Origin: Gammaproteobacteria bacterium
Lineage (GTDB): Bacteria > Pseudomonadota > Gammaproteobacteria > DSM-16500
Direction of reading: 5' to 3'
Assembly (NCBI GenBank): GCA_019634835.1
Contig: JAHCAO010000001.1
Coordinates: forward strand, 186,001 to 250,000
Length of the DNA: 64,000 nt
Part shown: one piece after another, positions 46,710 to 57,374 of the stretch
How the letters are laid out: each line of letters opens with the position of its first letter
Position numbering within the stretch: the stretch's first letter is position 1
Translations under genes and position numbers: made by a program
The notes under the pieces: generated by a model
The model's database searches: none
The model's input: only the letters and a program-made list of their open reading frames with translations
Told to the model about the DNA's origin: nothing

Positions 46710-48137
46710 ATGGAGGCAGTAAAGTCACACCATCCTAAAGTATTGCCATTTTTATTCTTGACCGAGATGTGGGAACGATTTGGGTTCTATGTAGCGCAAG
46801 GGTTGCTTGTGTTATACATGACTCAATACTATGGTTTTTCTGATGACATGAGTTACACCATCTCAGGTATATTCGCAGGATTAGTGTATATTTCTCCCTT
46901 CATTGGCGGATTTTTAGCTGATCGCGTATTAGGTTTCAAATCGGCCATTATTTGGGGGGGATTTTTCCTGATAACAGGATATGCCTTGCTTGCCTTATCT
47001 TCAGTAAGGACTTTATTTTACCCCGCACTTGCTACTATCATCATTGGCAATGGGTTATTAAAACCTAATATTTCAAGCTTATTAGGCACACAATATGCTC
47101 CCAACGATCCACGGCGTGATGCAGGGTTTACCATTTTCTACATAGGGATCAACATAGGAGCTGCCTTATCCGGTCTCTCTGGTTATGCAAGAAACGCCTT
47201 TGGCTGGCAAATAACATTTGTATTGGCCAGCCTAGGCATGTTGATAGGACTCGCCGCCTTTTTCAGCGGCATCAAGCACATCAAAAACACTCAAGCAATA
47301 AAACCTGTTACACAAAAATTCAAGTATCAGCTTTTTTTATACTGTCTGTTAGCTATCGTTGGTATCAGTTTTCTACTGAGAATGAATGTCTTAGCCAACT
47401 GGCTGCTTCCCTCCGCAGGAATGGTATTGTTGATATTTCTCGTTGTTCTCACATTGCAACAAAATGCAGAATACCGTAAGCGCATGATCGTATTAAATAC
47501 GCTTATTATTTCTTCGATTGTATTTTGGATGCTATTTTTACAGCTTTTCAATTCCGCTAATTTATATATAGACAGATTAGTGGATAAAAATTTATTTGGA
47601 CTACAACTTACCACCACCGTTTTCTATGCCTCAGAAGCTGTATTCATCATCTTGTTAGGCCCTTTATTTGCATGGTCATGGCAAACATTAGGGCGCAATA
47701 ATATGAATCCCTCACCTGTAACAAAATTTGTTTTTGGCATTTTCTTTGCTGGCCTCGGATTTTTAGTGCTGAGCATCAGCACGATGTTTCCTAACAGCCA
47801 AGGATTGATCCACCCACTTTGGATATTTTCTGCTTATTTGCTGATTACTATTGGTGAATTATTATTATCACCCATTGGCTTATCCGCTGTGACTATGCTG
47901 GCACCCGCCAATCTGATTGGCATGATGATGGGCATATGGTTCGTGGCAACCGGATTTGGCGGTATTTTTGCAGGTTGGATCGCTAAACTATCCAGTGTTC
48001 CTGATGTCACCGCCACCCTCAGCGAAAAACTCGCTATTTACCAAAATGCTTTTCTTGATTACGCTTATTTAGCTTTTGTTATAGCTATTGTTTTGGTTTT
48101 CGTGCAGATGGGGATGAGGCGAATTTCTCCTCTCTAG
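46710..48137 (+). CDS. POT-family proton-dependent oligopeptide transporter
   Basis: 475 aa, about 12-14 TM. EMWERFGFYVAQGLLVLY carries the ExxERFxYY proton/peptide motif, and TIFYIGINIGAALS matches the PTR2 signature. Imports di/tripeptides with protons. The final 53 bp overlap the convergent giant gene. Together with prlC it suggests peptide use as an amino acid source. Confidence 0.94.
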   Translation: MEAVKSHHPKVLPFLFLTEMWERFGFYVAQGLLVLYMTQYYGFSDDMSYTISGIFAGLVYISPFIGGFLADRVLGFKSAIIWGGFFLITGYALLALSSVRTLFYPALATIIIGNGLLKPNISSLLGTQYAPNDPRRDAGFTIFYIGINIGAALSGLSGYARNAFGWQITFVLASLGMLIGLAAFFSGIKHIKNTQAIKPVTQKFKYQLFLYCLLAIVGISFLLRMNVLANWLLPSAGMVLLIFLVVLTLQQNAEYRKRMIVLNTLIISSIVFWMLFLQLFNSANLYIDRLVDKNLFGLQLTTTVFYASEAVFIILLGPLFAWSWQTLGRNNMNPSPVTKFVFGIFFAGLGFLVLSISTMFPNSQGLIHPLWIFSAYLLITIGELLLSPIGLSAVTMLAPANLIGMMMGIWFVATGFGGIFAGWIAKLSSVPDVTATLSEKLAIYQNAFLDYAYLAFVIAIVLVFVQMGMRRISPL

Positions 48138-51100
48138 CAAAATTACCACTTGTTTGCCTCAAGCTATCTGGGATATTACGCATAACGTCATCATTATCAC
48201 TACTCTCATCATTATCACTACTCTCAGGCTTGGAAAATAATCTACCCCCCTTCCTAGCACCAAAAGAACCATTCTTCCATGCACCAAAAGAACCATTCTT
48301 CCATTGGGTTTCAGTTTGCGGATTACTACTAGGAATCGGAATAGGAGGAGAGAGTGGCAGTGGTTTTACCTCATTCCTTCTGCTCTTTGGCACTAAATCG
48401 CCGCCCTCCTCAACGTTTTCATCAACAGTTACTTCTTTTTCTTTAACATCTTCATCCCTATTTACAGCTGCATTGGTAACGATACCGCTAATCCCCCAGC
48501 TTACAGCGATGCCGCCTGCCACAATAAGTGGTACAGAGAGAAAAGGAATCTTAAGAGTCAGCACACCTACACCAATTAAAATTCCACCACCAAGTATAGC
48601 CAGCCCTCCCATGAGATACCCACCATATTTTTCCCAGAAGGAAGGTTTAGGCTTTGGTGGTGGCGTCTCTGGCCATTCAATTTTTGATCTGGCAGAACTA
48701 GAATCCTGCCCACTTCCTTGTGATCTCGGATCTCTATCATCATCAAAGCTGCGTGTACCAACAGAATCATCGCCATCAAGATTCATGCTATCATTATCAT
48801 ACGATTCGTCTTCTAGCTCAACAAAATCATACCGTATATTTTTTTGTTGTTCTGGGCTCTCAGGATTGAGTATATCGCGTAAAAAATAAATACAGGTTTG
48901 TTCCCAAGTAGAAATTTGAGTGTCAGGGTAGCTCTTAACAGCCATCCATACATCGTTCAGCAACTTGTTACATACAAACCCATCTTTTCCTTCTACGGAT
49001 TTATATTTTTTTATCGCTTTGCTCAGAAGTTTTTTTACTTCATTATTTGTAATATAGTCGAGGTAGGGCTCTAACCACACGATTAATTTATTACAAAATC
49101 CTATCAATGACCCGCGTTCTTTATCTTCAGGGACTCCTACTAGTTGATCCTTTTCACCAAAAAAACACCTAAAGAAATATGCGCATTTAAATTGTGTTAT
49201 TTCATTTTCTAAAAGTTTTACCTCTTCTGTATGCTTATTTAATCCATTTTGTTCAATATCATCCCAATTAGGCTTTTCATCCTTAGCATGAAAATATGCA
49301 TTAAGCTTCCTCTTAGAATCCTCAATCTGCTGTCCAAGTAAAATAGATCTTTTTGTAATATTGGAAGCCGTCGTAACACACAGATCCAAACATCCCCCTG
49401 TATAGGACGCCCACTGAGGAAGTCTCCGTCTCTGCTGAGGAAACTTTCCCTCATAATTCTTACTTTCTTTCCTTATACTCTCATTGTCATTCAACACTTT
49501 ATCCCATGCTTTTTCTAACTTATCCTTACGCTGTTCATCTTTTTTTATTTCAACTTTTATTCCATTAATTCTCTCAAGAAAACGACCGATAATATGTTGT
49601 TTATTTTCCTCCATTGCCAAATGTTTAAGAATAAATGACTCATTCCATTCAGAAATTTTCTCTGTTGTTAAATCATTACCTGTAGATTCTATACGCTCTT
49701 TTGCATCTCCAATTTCTTTATTGAAATTTTCCAGGTCCAAGAAATATTGTTTTAACTCATCATCGTACTGATCCTTTTCCGTCTTGTATTCTTTTCTCCA
49801 ATACGACGTTGCTTTTTCTATACTCTCGTTGAAACTCCCAAGATCTGATCCCACTTGATCAATAATACTTTCTTTCAGCTGCCTCTCTATTATCTCCCTC
49901 AGTTCCTTAATCTTCTCCAAGCACTCTTTTTCTAAACGAATTCTTTCATTGGCTGCATCAATTTTAGTCTTCCAATCTTTTATGTTTTCAGACATGCTTA
50001 TAATTTTGTTTTCTTCCTTTTCAAACAATTCAACTAATTGCGTTGACTCTTTATCCATATCTTTTTCGGAAAGATATTTTTCCTCTTCTAAAAGAGAAAA
50101 TTTATTTTTAATAATTAGATTATTTTTTATACACTGAGCTTTAGACTCGTTTGCCAATTCCGCTACCCTTACCGCCTCAACTAATATTGTATTATCCTTC
50201 CTATGAATAGCATTCTCATCTAGCTTAAGAGCATCGATTTTTTCTATTAATTCATCTTTTTGCTGCGTTAATTTCTCATATTTATTCCGATTATTTTTAA
50301 TGAAAGTTTTTCTTTTCTCTTCTCTTTCCATGATTATAATTTGAATTGCTCTATAAGCATCTCGTGTGCGTTGTTCTTCTTGAATACACCCCTTGCACTC
50401 TGTTAGAAACTTATTTGCTTCATTTCTAAATTTCCTTACTAAGTCAGTTTTTTCTTCCTGAGGTTGATTGTCAGATTCTACTGTCTTAACTAAATGTTTT
50501 TCCTCATCACATTCCATATCAAAATCAAAAAAAGGACTGTTATCATCATGCTGGTCTTTTGAAAAGCCATCTATCTTCTTGATTGGCTCTTGCTCAATTG
50601 GCTCTTGATTAACTCCTCGTAGGTCATTGAGCGCGACACTATATTGTTTCATTACCTCTAGATATTTTTTATGATTTTCATTAAATGTTTTTAGGATCTC
50701 CGTTCTCGCCACTTTTAATTTTTTCATTGACTCTAGTTCATCAGCGGAAGCAAAGCAAAGTTTATAACCAGGCATGTCTGAGAGGGGCACCCTATTAAAA
50801 ACAACATCCTCAATGTTTACCTCGATACGATTTTGTTCTGCAATTTTTTCTTCTTGGCTAACTCTTCGATGTTTATCCTCACTTTTTATTCCTTCAAGCA
50901 CTGCTTTTCCTTTTTTGTAATAATCATCTACCTTTTCTTTAATGGCAGCAACATTATTAATTTTAGTATTAATAGACTGCCCGGTGGCTGTAAAATAAGC
51001 TTGATCAACTTGTTTAGTAAGACCTTCAATGCTTTTAAGCACTTTATTGCATTCTTCTTTCTTTTTATCTAAATTCTCTTTCTCTCTGCTCTCAGTATTC

Positions 51101-53295
51101 TCATCTAGTTTGTCAAAATAACTTTGTCTTGTAGGGCCTGTACCGCTATTGATAGTACTACGACTTGAAATACTCTGCTGTACCTTATCCAGATCTTTAC
51201 GCATATCATAAATATCTTGCTTAAGGCTCTCTAACTGGATAATTAATCTAGCTCGCCCTTTGAACAAGCTGTTAAGGTACTCTTTATTGTCAGGGTAACC
51301 TTCTCTGCACCTTATCAGCGTCGTTCTGATTTGATTCCATATCTTTCGTTTATCTTCAGCTTCTTTAGATTCTTCGAGATATTTCCTATCAGTCAATCCT
51401 TTTATCTGCTTCTCAACCAGCGTATTCAAACGACCTCTGGGACATTGCTTTAATCCAAGCTTCATCTTATCAAAAGCCTCCTGGTGACAACGTTCTTCTT
51501 CCTGCAAAATTTTCTTAAGAGTCTCATCACTCATCACTGCTTTGAGCTCCAAAAATCCCTTTTCTTTTTCTAATTGCTTAATTTCTTCTTCCGTTGCTTC
51601 TTCTATTATTTTTTCTAACGATAAAGCCTCGAGCGTGCTGCTAGCACTAATGTTTTGCGATGAATTCGTCGATGGGTTAAGCTGGTTAATCTCGTTCTGC
51701 AATGTCTGGTTTTGGTTTTTTAACCGAATATACTTATTGACTCTATCTGAACATTCAACGTAACCAATAAACGCCATGGTATGACATTTGCTGAGAGATT
51801 GCATGCTTGCATCATAATTTCTTGATAATGCACCAGATGATATACCTTCTATGTGATTTTTAATCTCATCATTGATTGTTTTAATAAAATCATCTCGAAT
51901 AACCTCAGCCTTATTCTCGAGTAATCTCTTCTCCCCTGGATTCTGTATCTTACCTACCACATCTTGGTATGTGTTATATTTAGCATCGAAATCACTCTTT
52001 GCTTTCATGTAACATACATGAATCTCATTAATACGCTTAACCATCTTATCCTGAACTGATTTACTCACTTTTGTTCGTTCTAATCTCGACCAGTCAATAT
52101 TAATCTCTAGGTCTTTGTAGATCTTTTGTAATGCATCAAGTTGTAAAGTATCTCTGCTTTTTTCTTTTTCATCCTTTTCCTTTTTTGCCACTCTTATTTT
52201 CTGCGACGCCACTTCAGAAATATCTTCTTTCTGTTTTTTTTCTAGAGGAGGTGTGGTGTCCTCACCAGGCGAAGGTGTGGTACTTACAGAAGGAGAGGAA
52301 CTATTACTACCACTACTCGTGGATAAAGGTGAGGAAGAGGATGGCGAAGCCGGAATACTTTTTTCCTTAATAGGGGAACTTCGTACGCTTTGTTCTAATT
52401 GCAAACACTCCGGTTTAAACTTCAAATTATCAGCTTGGATAGATGGTTCAAAAATATCATTCAGTTTTTGCAACTCTGATAAAACAGCATTAAATTTATT
52501 TGAGTTCCATGGCCCCCTGCTGTCATTAATATTGGCTAACAACTGAGTTAAAATTCTTTGTATGTCCTCCAAGGAATATGCATCTAACATACTGTCGACA
52601 CAGTTTTGTACGCTATATCCCTCTGGGCCTATATCATTCCACTTACAAAAAACTAACCGTTTTTTGCCAAAGTTAATTTTAAATTTCTCAAAATTGTTAC
52701 TGGCTTCATCTCTATTTTGTTTGTTTTGTTGAAAATATTTTTGTATACCTTTTTGAATAGCTTGGCAAACTTTTATTTTAACATCTGATACTTGGAAAAT
52801 AGGAAAGTTATCATTGGGTAAATTATCCTCATCACTATCCTGCTGGATTATCCTTGCCCCCTCCTCCTTATTCAGCTCCTCCTTTAACTTCTTGTAAAAC
52901 TCAGTGTTAGATTTAACGTTACGAAAGGGCACAAAAATACTTAGGCAATACCGTTCATCTTGAGGAATCTGATCTGTCCCTACTGACCACTGATCGTCAA
53001 CGTTACAATAATGCTGCATGATTGGGAGCTGGTCATCATTGATGGATGTAATAAAAATAGCATCAGCATCCAATGCTAGCTTTTTCTCTCTCTGATTTTT
53101 AACCCAATAAGCGCATCGTAATAAAAAGTCTTCTTCTTTTTTTCGGTCCGTATCCTCTTTTAGCCTAGCTCTCACATCATCAGGCCGATAATAAAGCTGA
53201 ATAGTACATTTCTTCTGATTAGCATCATTATAGTGGTAAGTTACTTTTCTTACTTTTTTTTCAATGCTGGATCTTGAGTCACTCATGCTCATCAC
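48085..53295 (-). CDS. Giant coiled-coil protein with C-terminal TM hairpin, 1736 aa
   Basis: Unknown family. Residues 350-1500 are mostly highly charged helix/coiled coil (Glu/Lys/Gln-rich, such as EEEIKQLEKEKGFLELK). A Ser/Pro-rich linker precedes it (SPSSSSPLSTSSGSNSSSPS, near 315). A glycine-rich hydrophobic hairpin spans about 1557-1612 (YLMGGLAILGGGILIGVGVL and a second helix). The 124-residue tail is proline-rich (PLPLSPPIPIP) with two tandem repeats: NGSFGAWKNGSFGA and SSDNDESSDNDD. No signal peptide. The layout resembles membrane-remodelling or vacuole-associated effectors, but no domain is recognisable. The start could be residue 1, 2 or 4. Confidence 0.75.
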   Translation of the reverse strand: MMSMSDSRSSIEKKVRKVTYHYNDANQKKCTIQLYYRPDDVRARLKEDTDRKKEEDFLLRCAYWVKNQREKKLALDADAIFITSINDDQLPIMQHYCNVDDQWSVGTDQIPQDERYCLSIFVPFRNVKSNTEFYKKLKEELNKEEGARIIQQDSDEDNLPNDNFPIFQVSDVKIKVCQAIQKGIQKYFQQNKQNRDEASNNFEKFKINFGKKRLVFCKWNDIGPEGYSVQNCVDSMLDAYSLEDIQRILTQLLANINDSRGPWNSNKFNAVLSELQKLNDIFEPSIQADNLKFKPECLQLEQSVRSSPIKEKSIPASPSSSSPLSTSSGSNSSSPSVSTTPSPGEDTTPPLEKKQKEDISEVASQKIRVAKKEKDEKEKSRDTLQLDALQKIYKDLEINIDWSRLERTKVSKSVQDKMVKRINEIHVCYMKAKSDFDAKYNTYQDVVGKIQNPGEKRLLENKAEVIRDDFIKTINDEIKNHIEGISSGALSRNYDASMQSLSKCHTMAFIGYVECSDRVNKYIRLKNQNQTLQNEINQLNPSTNSSQNISASSTLEALSLEKIIEEATEEEIKQLEKEKGFLELKAVMSDETLKKILQEEERCHQEAFDKMKLGLKQCPRGRLNTLVEKQIKGLTDRKYLEESKEAEDKRKIWNQIRTTLIRCREGYPDNKEYLNSLFKGRARLIIQLESLKQDIYDMRKDLDKVQQSISSRSTINSGTGPTRQSYFDKLDENTESREKENLDKKKEECNKVLKSIEGLTKQVDQAYFTATGQSINTKINNVAAIKEKVDDYYKKGKAVLEGIKSEDKHRRVSQEEKIAEQNRIEVNIEDVVFNRVPLSDMPGYKLCFASADELESMKKLKVARTEILKTFNENHKKYLEVMKQYSVALNDLRGVNQEPIEQEPIKKIDGFSKDQHDDNSPFFDFDMECDEEKHLVKTVESDNQPQEEKTDLVRKFRNEANKFLTECKGCIQEEQRTRDAYRAIQIIIMEREEKRKTFIKNNRNKYEKLTQQKDELIEKIDALKLDENAIHRKDNTILVEAVRVAELANESKAQCIKNNLIIKNKFSLLEEEKYLSEKDMDKESTQLVELFEKEENKIISMSENIKDWKTKIDAANERIRLEKECLEKIKELREIIERQLKESIIDQVGSDLGSFNESIEKATSYWRKEYKTEKDQYDDELKQYFLDLENFNKEIGDAKERIESTGNDLTTEKISEWNESFILKHLAMEENKQHIIGRFLERINGIKVEIKKDEQRKDKLEKAWDKVLNDNESIRKESKNYEGKFPQQRRRLPQWASYTGGCLDLCVTTASNITKRSILLGQQIEDSKRKLNAYFHAKDEKPNWDDIEQNGLNKHTEEVKLLENEITQFKCAYFFRCFFGEKDQLVGVPEDKERGSLIGFCNKLIVWLEPYLDYITNNEVKKLLSKAIKKYKSVEGKDGFVCNKLLNDVWMAVKSYPDTQISTWEQTCIYFLRDILNPESPEQQKNIRYDFVELEDESYDNDSMNLDGDDSVGTRSFDDDRDPRSQGSGQDSSSARSKIEWPETPPPKPKPSFWEKYGGYLMGGLAILGGGILIGVGVLTLKIPFLSVPLIVAGGIAVSWGISGIVTNAAVNRDEDVKEKEVTVDENVEEGGDLVPKSRRNEVKPLPLSPPIPIPSSNPQTETQWKNGSFGAWKNGSFGARKGGRLFSKPESSDNDESSDNDDVMRNIPDSLRQTSGNFAREEKFASSPSARKPKQ
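48189..48312. repeat. Two short in-frame tandem duplications
   Basis: An 18-bp unit (TCATCATTATCACTACTC) is duplicated near 48190-48225 and a 24-bp unit containing CCAAAAGAACCATTCTTCC near 48260-48305. Both keep the frame of the giant gene and encode SSDNDE and WKNGSFGA-type repeats; probably slippage products. Confidence 0.75.
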
Positions 53296-53699
53296 CCTCG
53301 TGCTTTTTTAAAACCTTGCCAATTTTCTCACTATTTTTTATATACTCGATACTCGTATCTCATATCAAGTATAGTGTAAAAATTACCATTGATTGAAGTA
53401 ACATACATAAAATCATCTAATTACACCTACTCTTATCACCATCCAGCTGAAGCGGCAGGGCTCCTTAAACCACCAAGATAGCCGTTATCACCTTGAAAAA
53501 TTTGATAATACTTTCTCATCTACTGCTCTTTAATCACTATTATCCACACTGTTCATTAATTATATTAGGGGCACCTTAATCCCAGATTAAATGAAAAAAA
53601 TTAAATCAGGATCAATCGGCATTATCCAACATCCGAATCGTTTGCCCTACCCATCACGCAGGGTTATCATATGCTCAATTTTTTAGGAGTAGAAGAAAC
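53296..53699. other. 404-bp intergenic region upstream of efp
   Basis: No gene, palindromic element or terminator could be supported here. It must hold the promoters of efp and of the divergent giant gene. A good ribosome binding site (TTAGGAGTAGAAG) lies just before efp. Confidence 0.5.
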
Positions 53700-54269
53700 A
53701 TGAGTTCGTATGGTTTAAACGAAATTAGAAGCGGAATGAAGCTCATTATTGATAACGATCCTTGCGTAGTAGTGGATAATGAATTCGTCAAACCAGGCAA
53801 AGGTCAAGCATTTAACCGATTAAGATACCGCAATCTTAAAACTGGCCGCGTGATTGAGCGCACCTATAAATCTGGTGATAGCATACCGGCGGCCGATGTC
53901 GTAGAGATAGATGCACAATTTCTATATGGCGATGGCTCAGAATGGCATTTTATGGCAACAGAAACCTATGAACAATATGCGCTGCATGAAGCCGAAGTAG
54001 CCGATGCAAAAATTTGGCTGAAAGAACAAGCTGAATGTAAATTAACATTATGGAATGGTTCTCCTATTCTGGTTGTGCCTCCCACCTTTGTAAACTTGAA
54101 AGTAGCTGAGACAGACCCAGGGTTAAAAGGTGATACGTCGGGTGGCGGCGGAAAACCAGCCAAACTGGAATCAGGCGCTGTGGTGCGCGTTCCTCTGTTC
54201 ATCCAAGAGGGTGAAATCATTAAGGTTGATACTAGAACGGGAGAATATGTTTCAAGAGCAAAAGAATAA
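53700..54269 (+). CDS. efp: Efp, elongation factor P
   Basis: Relieves ribosome stalling on proline runs. 189 aa, three OB-like domains. The modification lysine is present in [10 protein letters not shown] (K34), fitting beta-lysylation by EpmA encoded next door. The proline-rich tails of the giant protein and others here could be clients. Confidence 0.97.
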   Translation: MSSYGLNEIRSGMKLIIDNDPCVVVDNEFVKPGKGQAFNRLRYRNLKTGRVIERTYKSGDSIPAADVVEIDAQFLYGDGSEWHFMATETYEQYALHEAEVADAKIWLKEQAECKLTLWNGSPILVVPPTFVNLKVAETDPGLKGDTSGGGGKPAKLESGAVVRVPLFIQEGEIIKVDTRTGEYVSRAKE

Positions 54270-54306
54270 TTCTTCTTCAGTCTGTAAGTACGGTACGGGT
54301 GAACTA

Positions 54307-55284
54307 ATGCAACCTCTTGCTGCTTCTTGGCTGCCATCTGCCACTATCGATATGCTAGTCAAGCGGTCTCATATCATCAAAACGATACGTGATTTCTTTC
54401 ATGCCCGTGGCGTTATGGAAGTGGAAACACCGCTAATGTGCCACACTTCTGTCACTGATCCTTTTATTCAAAGCATCCCCGCCTTATTTCAACCACTATC
54501 ACAAACAGCAGAATCCCGTTACTATCTACAAACATCTCCTGAATATGCTATGAAGCGCTTGCTAGCAGCTGGCAGTGGAGCCATTTTTCAAATTAGTAAA
54601 GCATTCCGACAAGGTGAAATCGGGCGTTTACATAATCCTGAATTCACGATAATTGAATGGTATCGCCCTAATTTTAATCATCATGATTTGATGGATGAAG
54701 TAGATGAATTATTGCAACTCGTTTTCACCACACCTAAAGCGGAACGTAAAAGTTACCGCGATATTTTCATGCAACATGTATCACTCGACCCTCACCATGC
54801 CAGCACACAACAATTAATGCGTTGTGCCGATGAAAAAAATATTTGCGTTGCTCGCGAAATAAATGATCGTGACATTTGGTTGCAACTTCTCATGTCTGAG
54901 TACATTGAACCGCGAATTGGTAAAAACCAACCTTGTTTTATTTATGATTTTCCCGCTTCGCAAGCTGCGCTTGCAAAAATCCAACAGGGTCATCCTGCGG
55001 TTGCATCACGTTTTGAAGTATATTTTCGCGGTATTGAACTCGCTAATGGCTTTCATGAATTACAAGACGCCCAAGAGCAACGCCACCGTTTCGAAAAAAA
55101 CTTGGCTGAACGGAAACAGCACGGATTGCATGAAATCTTGATTGATGAATGGTTTTTATCAGCGCTGACTCATGGGCTTCCTGATTGTTCAGGTGTTGCA
55201 TTAGGTATCGACCGCCTTATCATGCTAGCTACTAATAGCAATACAATCAATGAAGTAATAAGTTTTGATATAATGCGAGCCTGA
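54307..55284 (+). CDS. epmA: EpmA, EF-P beta-lysyl ligase (GenX/PoxA)
   Basis: Class II lysyl-tRNA synthetase-like enzyme lacking an anticodon domain; attaches (R)-beta-lysine to K34 of EF-P. FHARGVMEVETPLM, YYLQTSPEYAMKRLL, ELANGFHELQD and GVALGIDRLIML are the class II core motifs. The start at 54307 (MQPLAASWLPSATIDML) has GGGTGA upstream and gives 325 aa; 54247 is possible and would overlap efp. No epmB is in the window. Confidence 0.95.
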   Translation: MQPLAASWLPSATIDMLVKRSHIIKTIRDFFHARGVMEVETPLMCHTSVTDPFIQSIPALFQPLSQTAESRYYLQTSPEYAMKRLLAAGSGAIFQISKAFRQGEIGRLHNPEFTIIEWYRPNFNHHDLMDEVDELLQLVFTTPKAERKSYRDIFMQHVSLDPHHASTQQLMRCADEKNICVAREINDRDIWLQLLMSEYIEPRIGKNQPCFIYDFPASQAALAKIQQGHPAVASRFEVYFRGIELANGFHELQDAQEQRHRFEKNLAERKQHGLHEILIDEWFLSALTHGLPDCSGVALGIDRLIMLATNSNTINEVISFDIMRA

Positions 55285-55381
55285 AATTTTGTTTGAAAAT
55301 ATCAATAACCTTAATAATTTGAGTCATTACTTCCATTAAAATTGACCGCTCTAGAATTCTACAAACAAAATAGGTAGCAAA

Positions 55382-55918
55382 ATGGAATCACGAAAGCAGA
55401 AAACATTTATCTCCATTAGCAATAGTAGTCACCATATTAACAACCATAGTTATGAATATCTCGACCGTGGAGTCATTGCCGAAAAAGCAGGAAATTACTA
55501 TGATGCCATTTCAAATTACACGCGCGCCATCGAGCTAGATCCTACTAATTCATATGCCTACACAAATATTGGTGCTATCTATCACATGCAAAAAAAGATT
55601 TCTCTCGCAACCCTGTATTACAATAAAGCTTTGCGGATCAATCCAAGTGATACAGCAGCCACAGATAATCTAACATTGCTCCACTCTTCAAAAAATCCAT
55701 TAAAACCAACAATAAATCCAGATACATTGAATCCAACTACCCAAGATATAGCAACTCCTAGCAATGTCACTACACTCTTCTATTTAAAAAATATACTACC
55801 AAAAATAAATTGGGAGACTAGTTTATTCAAATTGCACAAGAAAGAAACACCGCATGCTACTAGCGTTGACGAGCGTATAAAAGCAACATCAGCTATTGAA
55901 ATGCATAATACATTGTAA
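55382..55918 (+). CDS. Small TPR-repeat protein
   Basis: 178 aa. Two tetratricopeptide repeats (about residues 26-93): YLDRGVIAEKAGNYYDAISN with AIELDPTN, and YTNIGAIYHMQKKISLATLY with ALRINPSD. The remaining 80 residues are Thr/Pro/Asn-rich and of unknown fold. No signal peptide. A protein-interaction role is likely; partner unknown. Confidence 0.8.
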   Translation: MESRKQKTFISISNSSHHINNHSYEYLDRGVIAEKAGNYYDAISNYTRAIELDPTNSYAYTNIGAIYHMQKKISLATLYYNKALRINPSDTAATDNLTLLHSSKNPLKPTINPDTLNPTTQDIATPSNVTTLFYLKNILPKINWETSLFKLHKKETPHATSVDERIKATSAIEMHNTL

Positions 55919-55953
55919 AGAGAAGAAATGTTGGCTCTTACCTTTTAAAATTT

Positions 55954-55995
55954 GTACGTTCACGGAGGTAGTCATAGGGCCCCCATGAACGTTAC
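55954..55995. repeat. Deleted family C remnant
   Basis: GTACGTTCACGGAGGTAGTC, then ATAGGGCCCCC, is joined directly to ATGAACGTTAC: one arm plus the tip of the other with the core lost. Suggests deletion between palindrome arms. Confidence 0.7.
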
Positions 55996-56060
55996 TAAAA
56001 CTTTATCAGTAAGATTCCGCTGTTTATGGCAAAATGGATGCGAATCCATTAATGTACGGA

Positions 56061-57278
56061 TCATGCTTGTTTTCGCCAAAGCGCATGGATATCACTAATA
56101 TAAGCTTGTTTAAAACCAGCAGCACAATAACAAAAGTAAAACCGCCACATGCGAATAAATTGTTCAGAAAACCCTTGTTCTTTAACAAGATCTGTATGTT
56201 GATTAAATCTCCGCAACCAATCAAGCAAGGTAATGGCATAATGCTTGCCAATATCACGGATTTGCAGCAATTGCATTTGAGTATGATTTGCAATGCAATT
56301 TGAAATCACATTCACTGAAGGTAAACAACCACCTGGAAAAATATATCTCTTGATAAAATCAATTTCATTTTTGGCACGTTGATAAGCTTGGTCGTTGATA
56401 ACAATCGCCTGCAGAAAAAACAATCCACCTGGTTTTAATAATTTATTGCATTGTTTGAAAAATGTATCAAAATACTGATGACCTACTGCTTCAATCATTT
56501 CGATTGAAACTAATTTAGTATATTGTCCTTTAAGTTGACGATAATCTTGATTAAGTAATTCTATCCTATTTTGCAACCCTAAATGTGCTATTTCTTGTTT
56601 AACATGCGCATATTGTTTATCTGAAATGGTTGTAGTCGTTACCTTACAACCATATTTACGCGCAGCATAAATTGCTAATCCGCCCCAACCTGTACCAATT
56701 TCAAGAAGGTGGTCTGTTGGACTTAATTGTAACTGCTGACAGATTGTCTCTAACTTCTTTATAGACGCTTGCTCAAGACTAATGCGTTCCGGTTCGTACA
56801 AGGCACAAGAATACATCATACTAGGATCAAGGAATAATTTAAAAAAATTATTCCCTAAATCATAATGAGAAATAATATTTTTTTTCGCACTGACCATATC
56901 ATTTTTTTGATATATGCCAGTTAACCTCAAAATATAGTTAAGGATTCTTGCAGTAAGGCCATTCAATTTTTCAAAAACGTCCGTGTTTTTAAGAATAATT
57001 TCGATTAATTTTGTCAGGTCATCCGTATCCCAATCACCTTCCATATAACCTTCTGCCGCACCTAGCACACCTTGTAACAAAATCTTCTTATAAGCTTGTG
57101 GGCGATTAATTTTTATATTTGCGACATCGGTCGAATCAGTCAGACCAGAAAAAGTATAACAACCTGTACAATCCGTGATGACAAACTTCCCATATTGGAT
57201 TCTTGCTAATGCCATGAAAAGAAGCTTTTGTGTCACCCAATTTTGCTTGCTTAAAACCGCCTCATGATTATTTTCCAT
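56061..57278 (-). CDS. cfa: Cyclopropane-fatty-acyl-phospholipid synthase family protein
   Basis: 405 aa SAM-dependent methyltransferase that cyclopropanates unsaturated acyl chains in membrane phospholipids. SAM motif LLEIGTGWGGLAIYAA, preceded by ISHYDLGNNFFKLFLDPSMMYSCA in two conserved blocks, and QAIVINDQAY later. Adjacent to a delta-9-type desaturase on the same strand, which would create its substrate. Confidence 0.93.
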   Translation of the reverse strand: MENNHEAVLSKQNWVTQKLLFMALARIQYGKFVITDCTGCYTFSGLTDSTDVANIKINRPQAYKKILLQGVLGAAEGYMEGDWDTDDLTKLIEIILKNTDVFEKLNGLTARILNYILRLTGIYQKNDMVSAKKNIISHYDLGNNFFKLFLDPSMMYSCALYEPERISLEQASIKKLETICQQLQLSPTDHLLEIGTGWGGLAIYAARKYGCKVTTTTISDKQYAHVKQEIAHLGLQNRIELLNQDYRQLKGQYTKLVSIEMIEAVGHQYFDTFFKQCNKLLKPGGLFFLQAIVINDQAYQRAKNEIDFIKRYIFPGGCLPSVNVISNCIANHTQMQLLQIRDIGKHYAITLLDWLRRFNQHTDLVKEQGFSEQFIRMWRFYFCYCAAGFKQAYISDIHALWRKQA

Positions 57279-57374
57279 TGCAAAATCAATCCTTAATTTT
57301 GACTGGACATTAGGGTCTAATAGAATGATCCTTATTAAGAAGATACACGTTTCAGCTGCATCTTTAAAGTCGTT

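Noticed and set aside
52131..52546. Plus-strand frames over the Ser/Pro-rich linker of the giant gene
   Set aside because: Antisense shadows of low-complexity coding sequence; no start signals.
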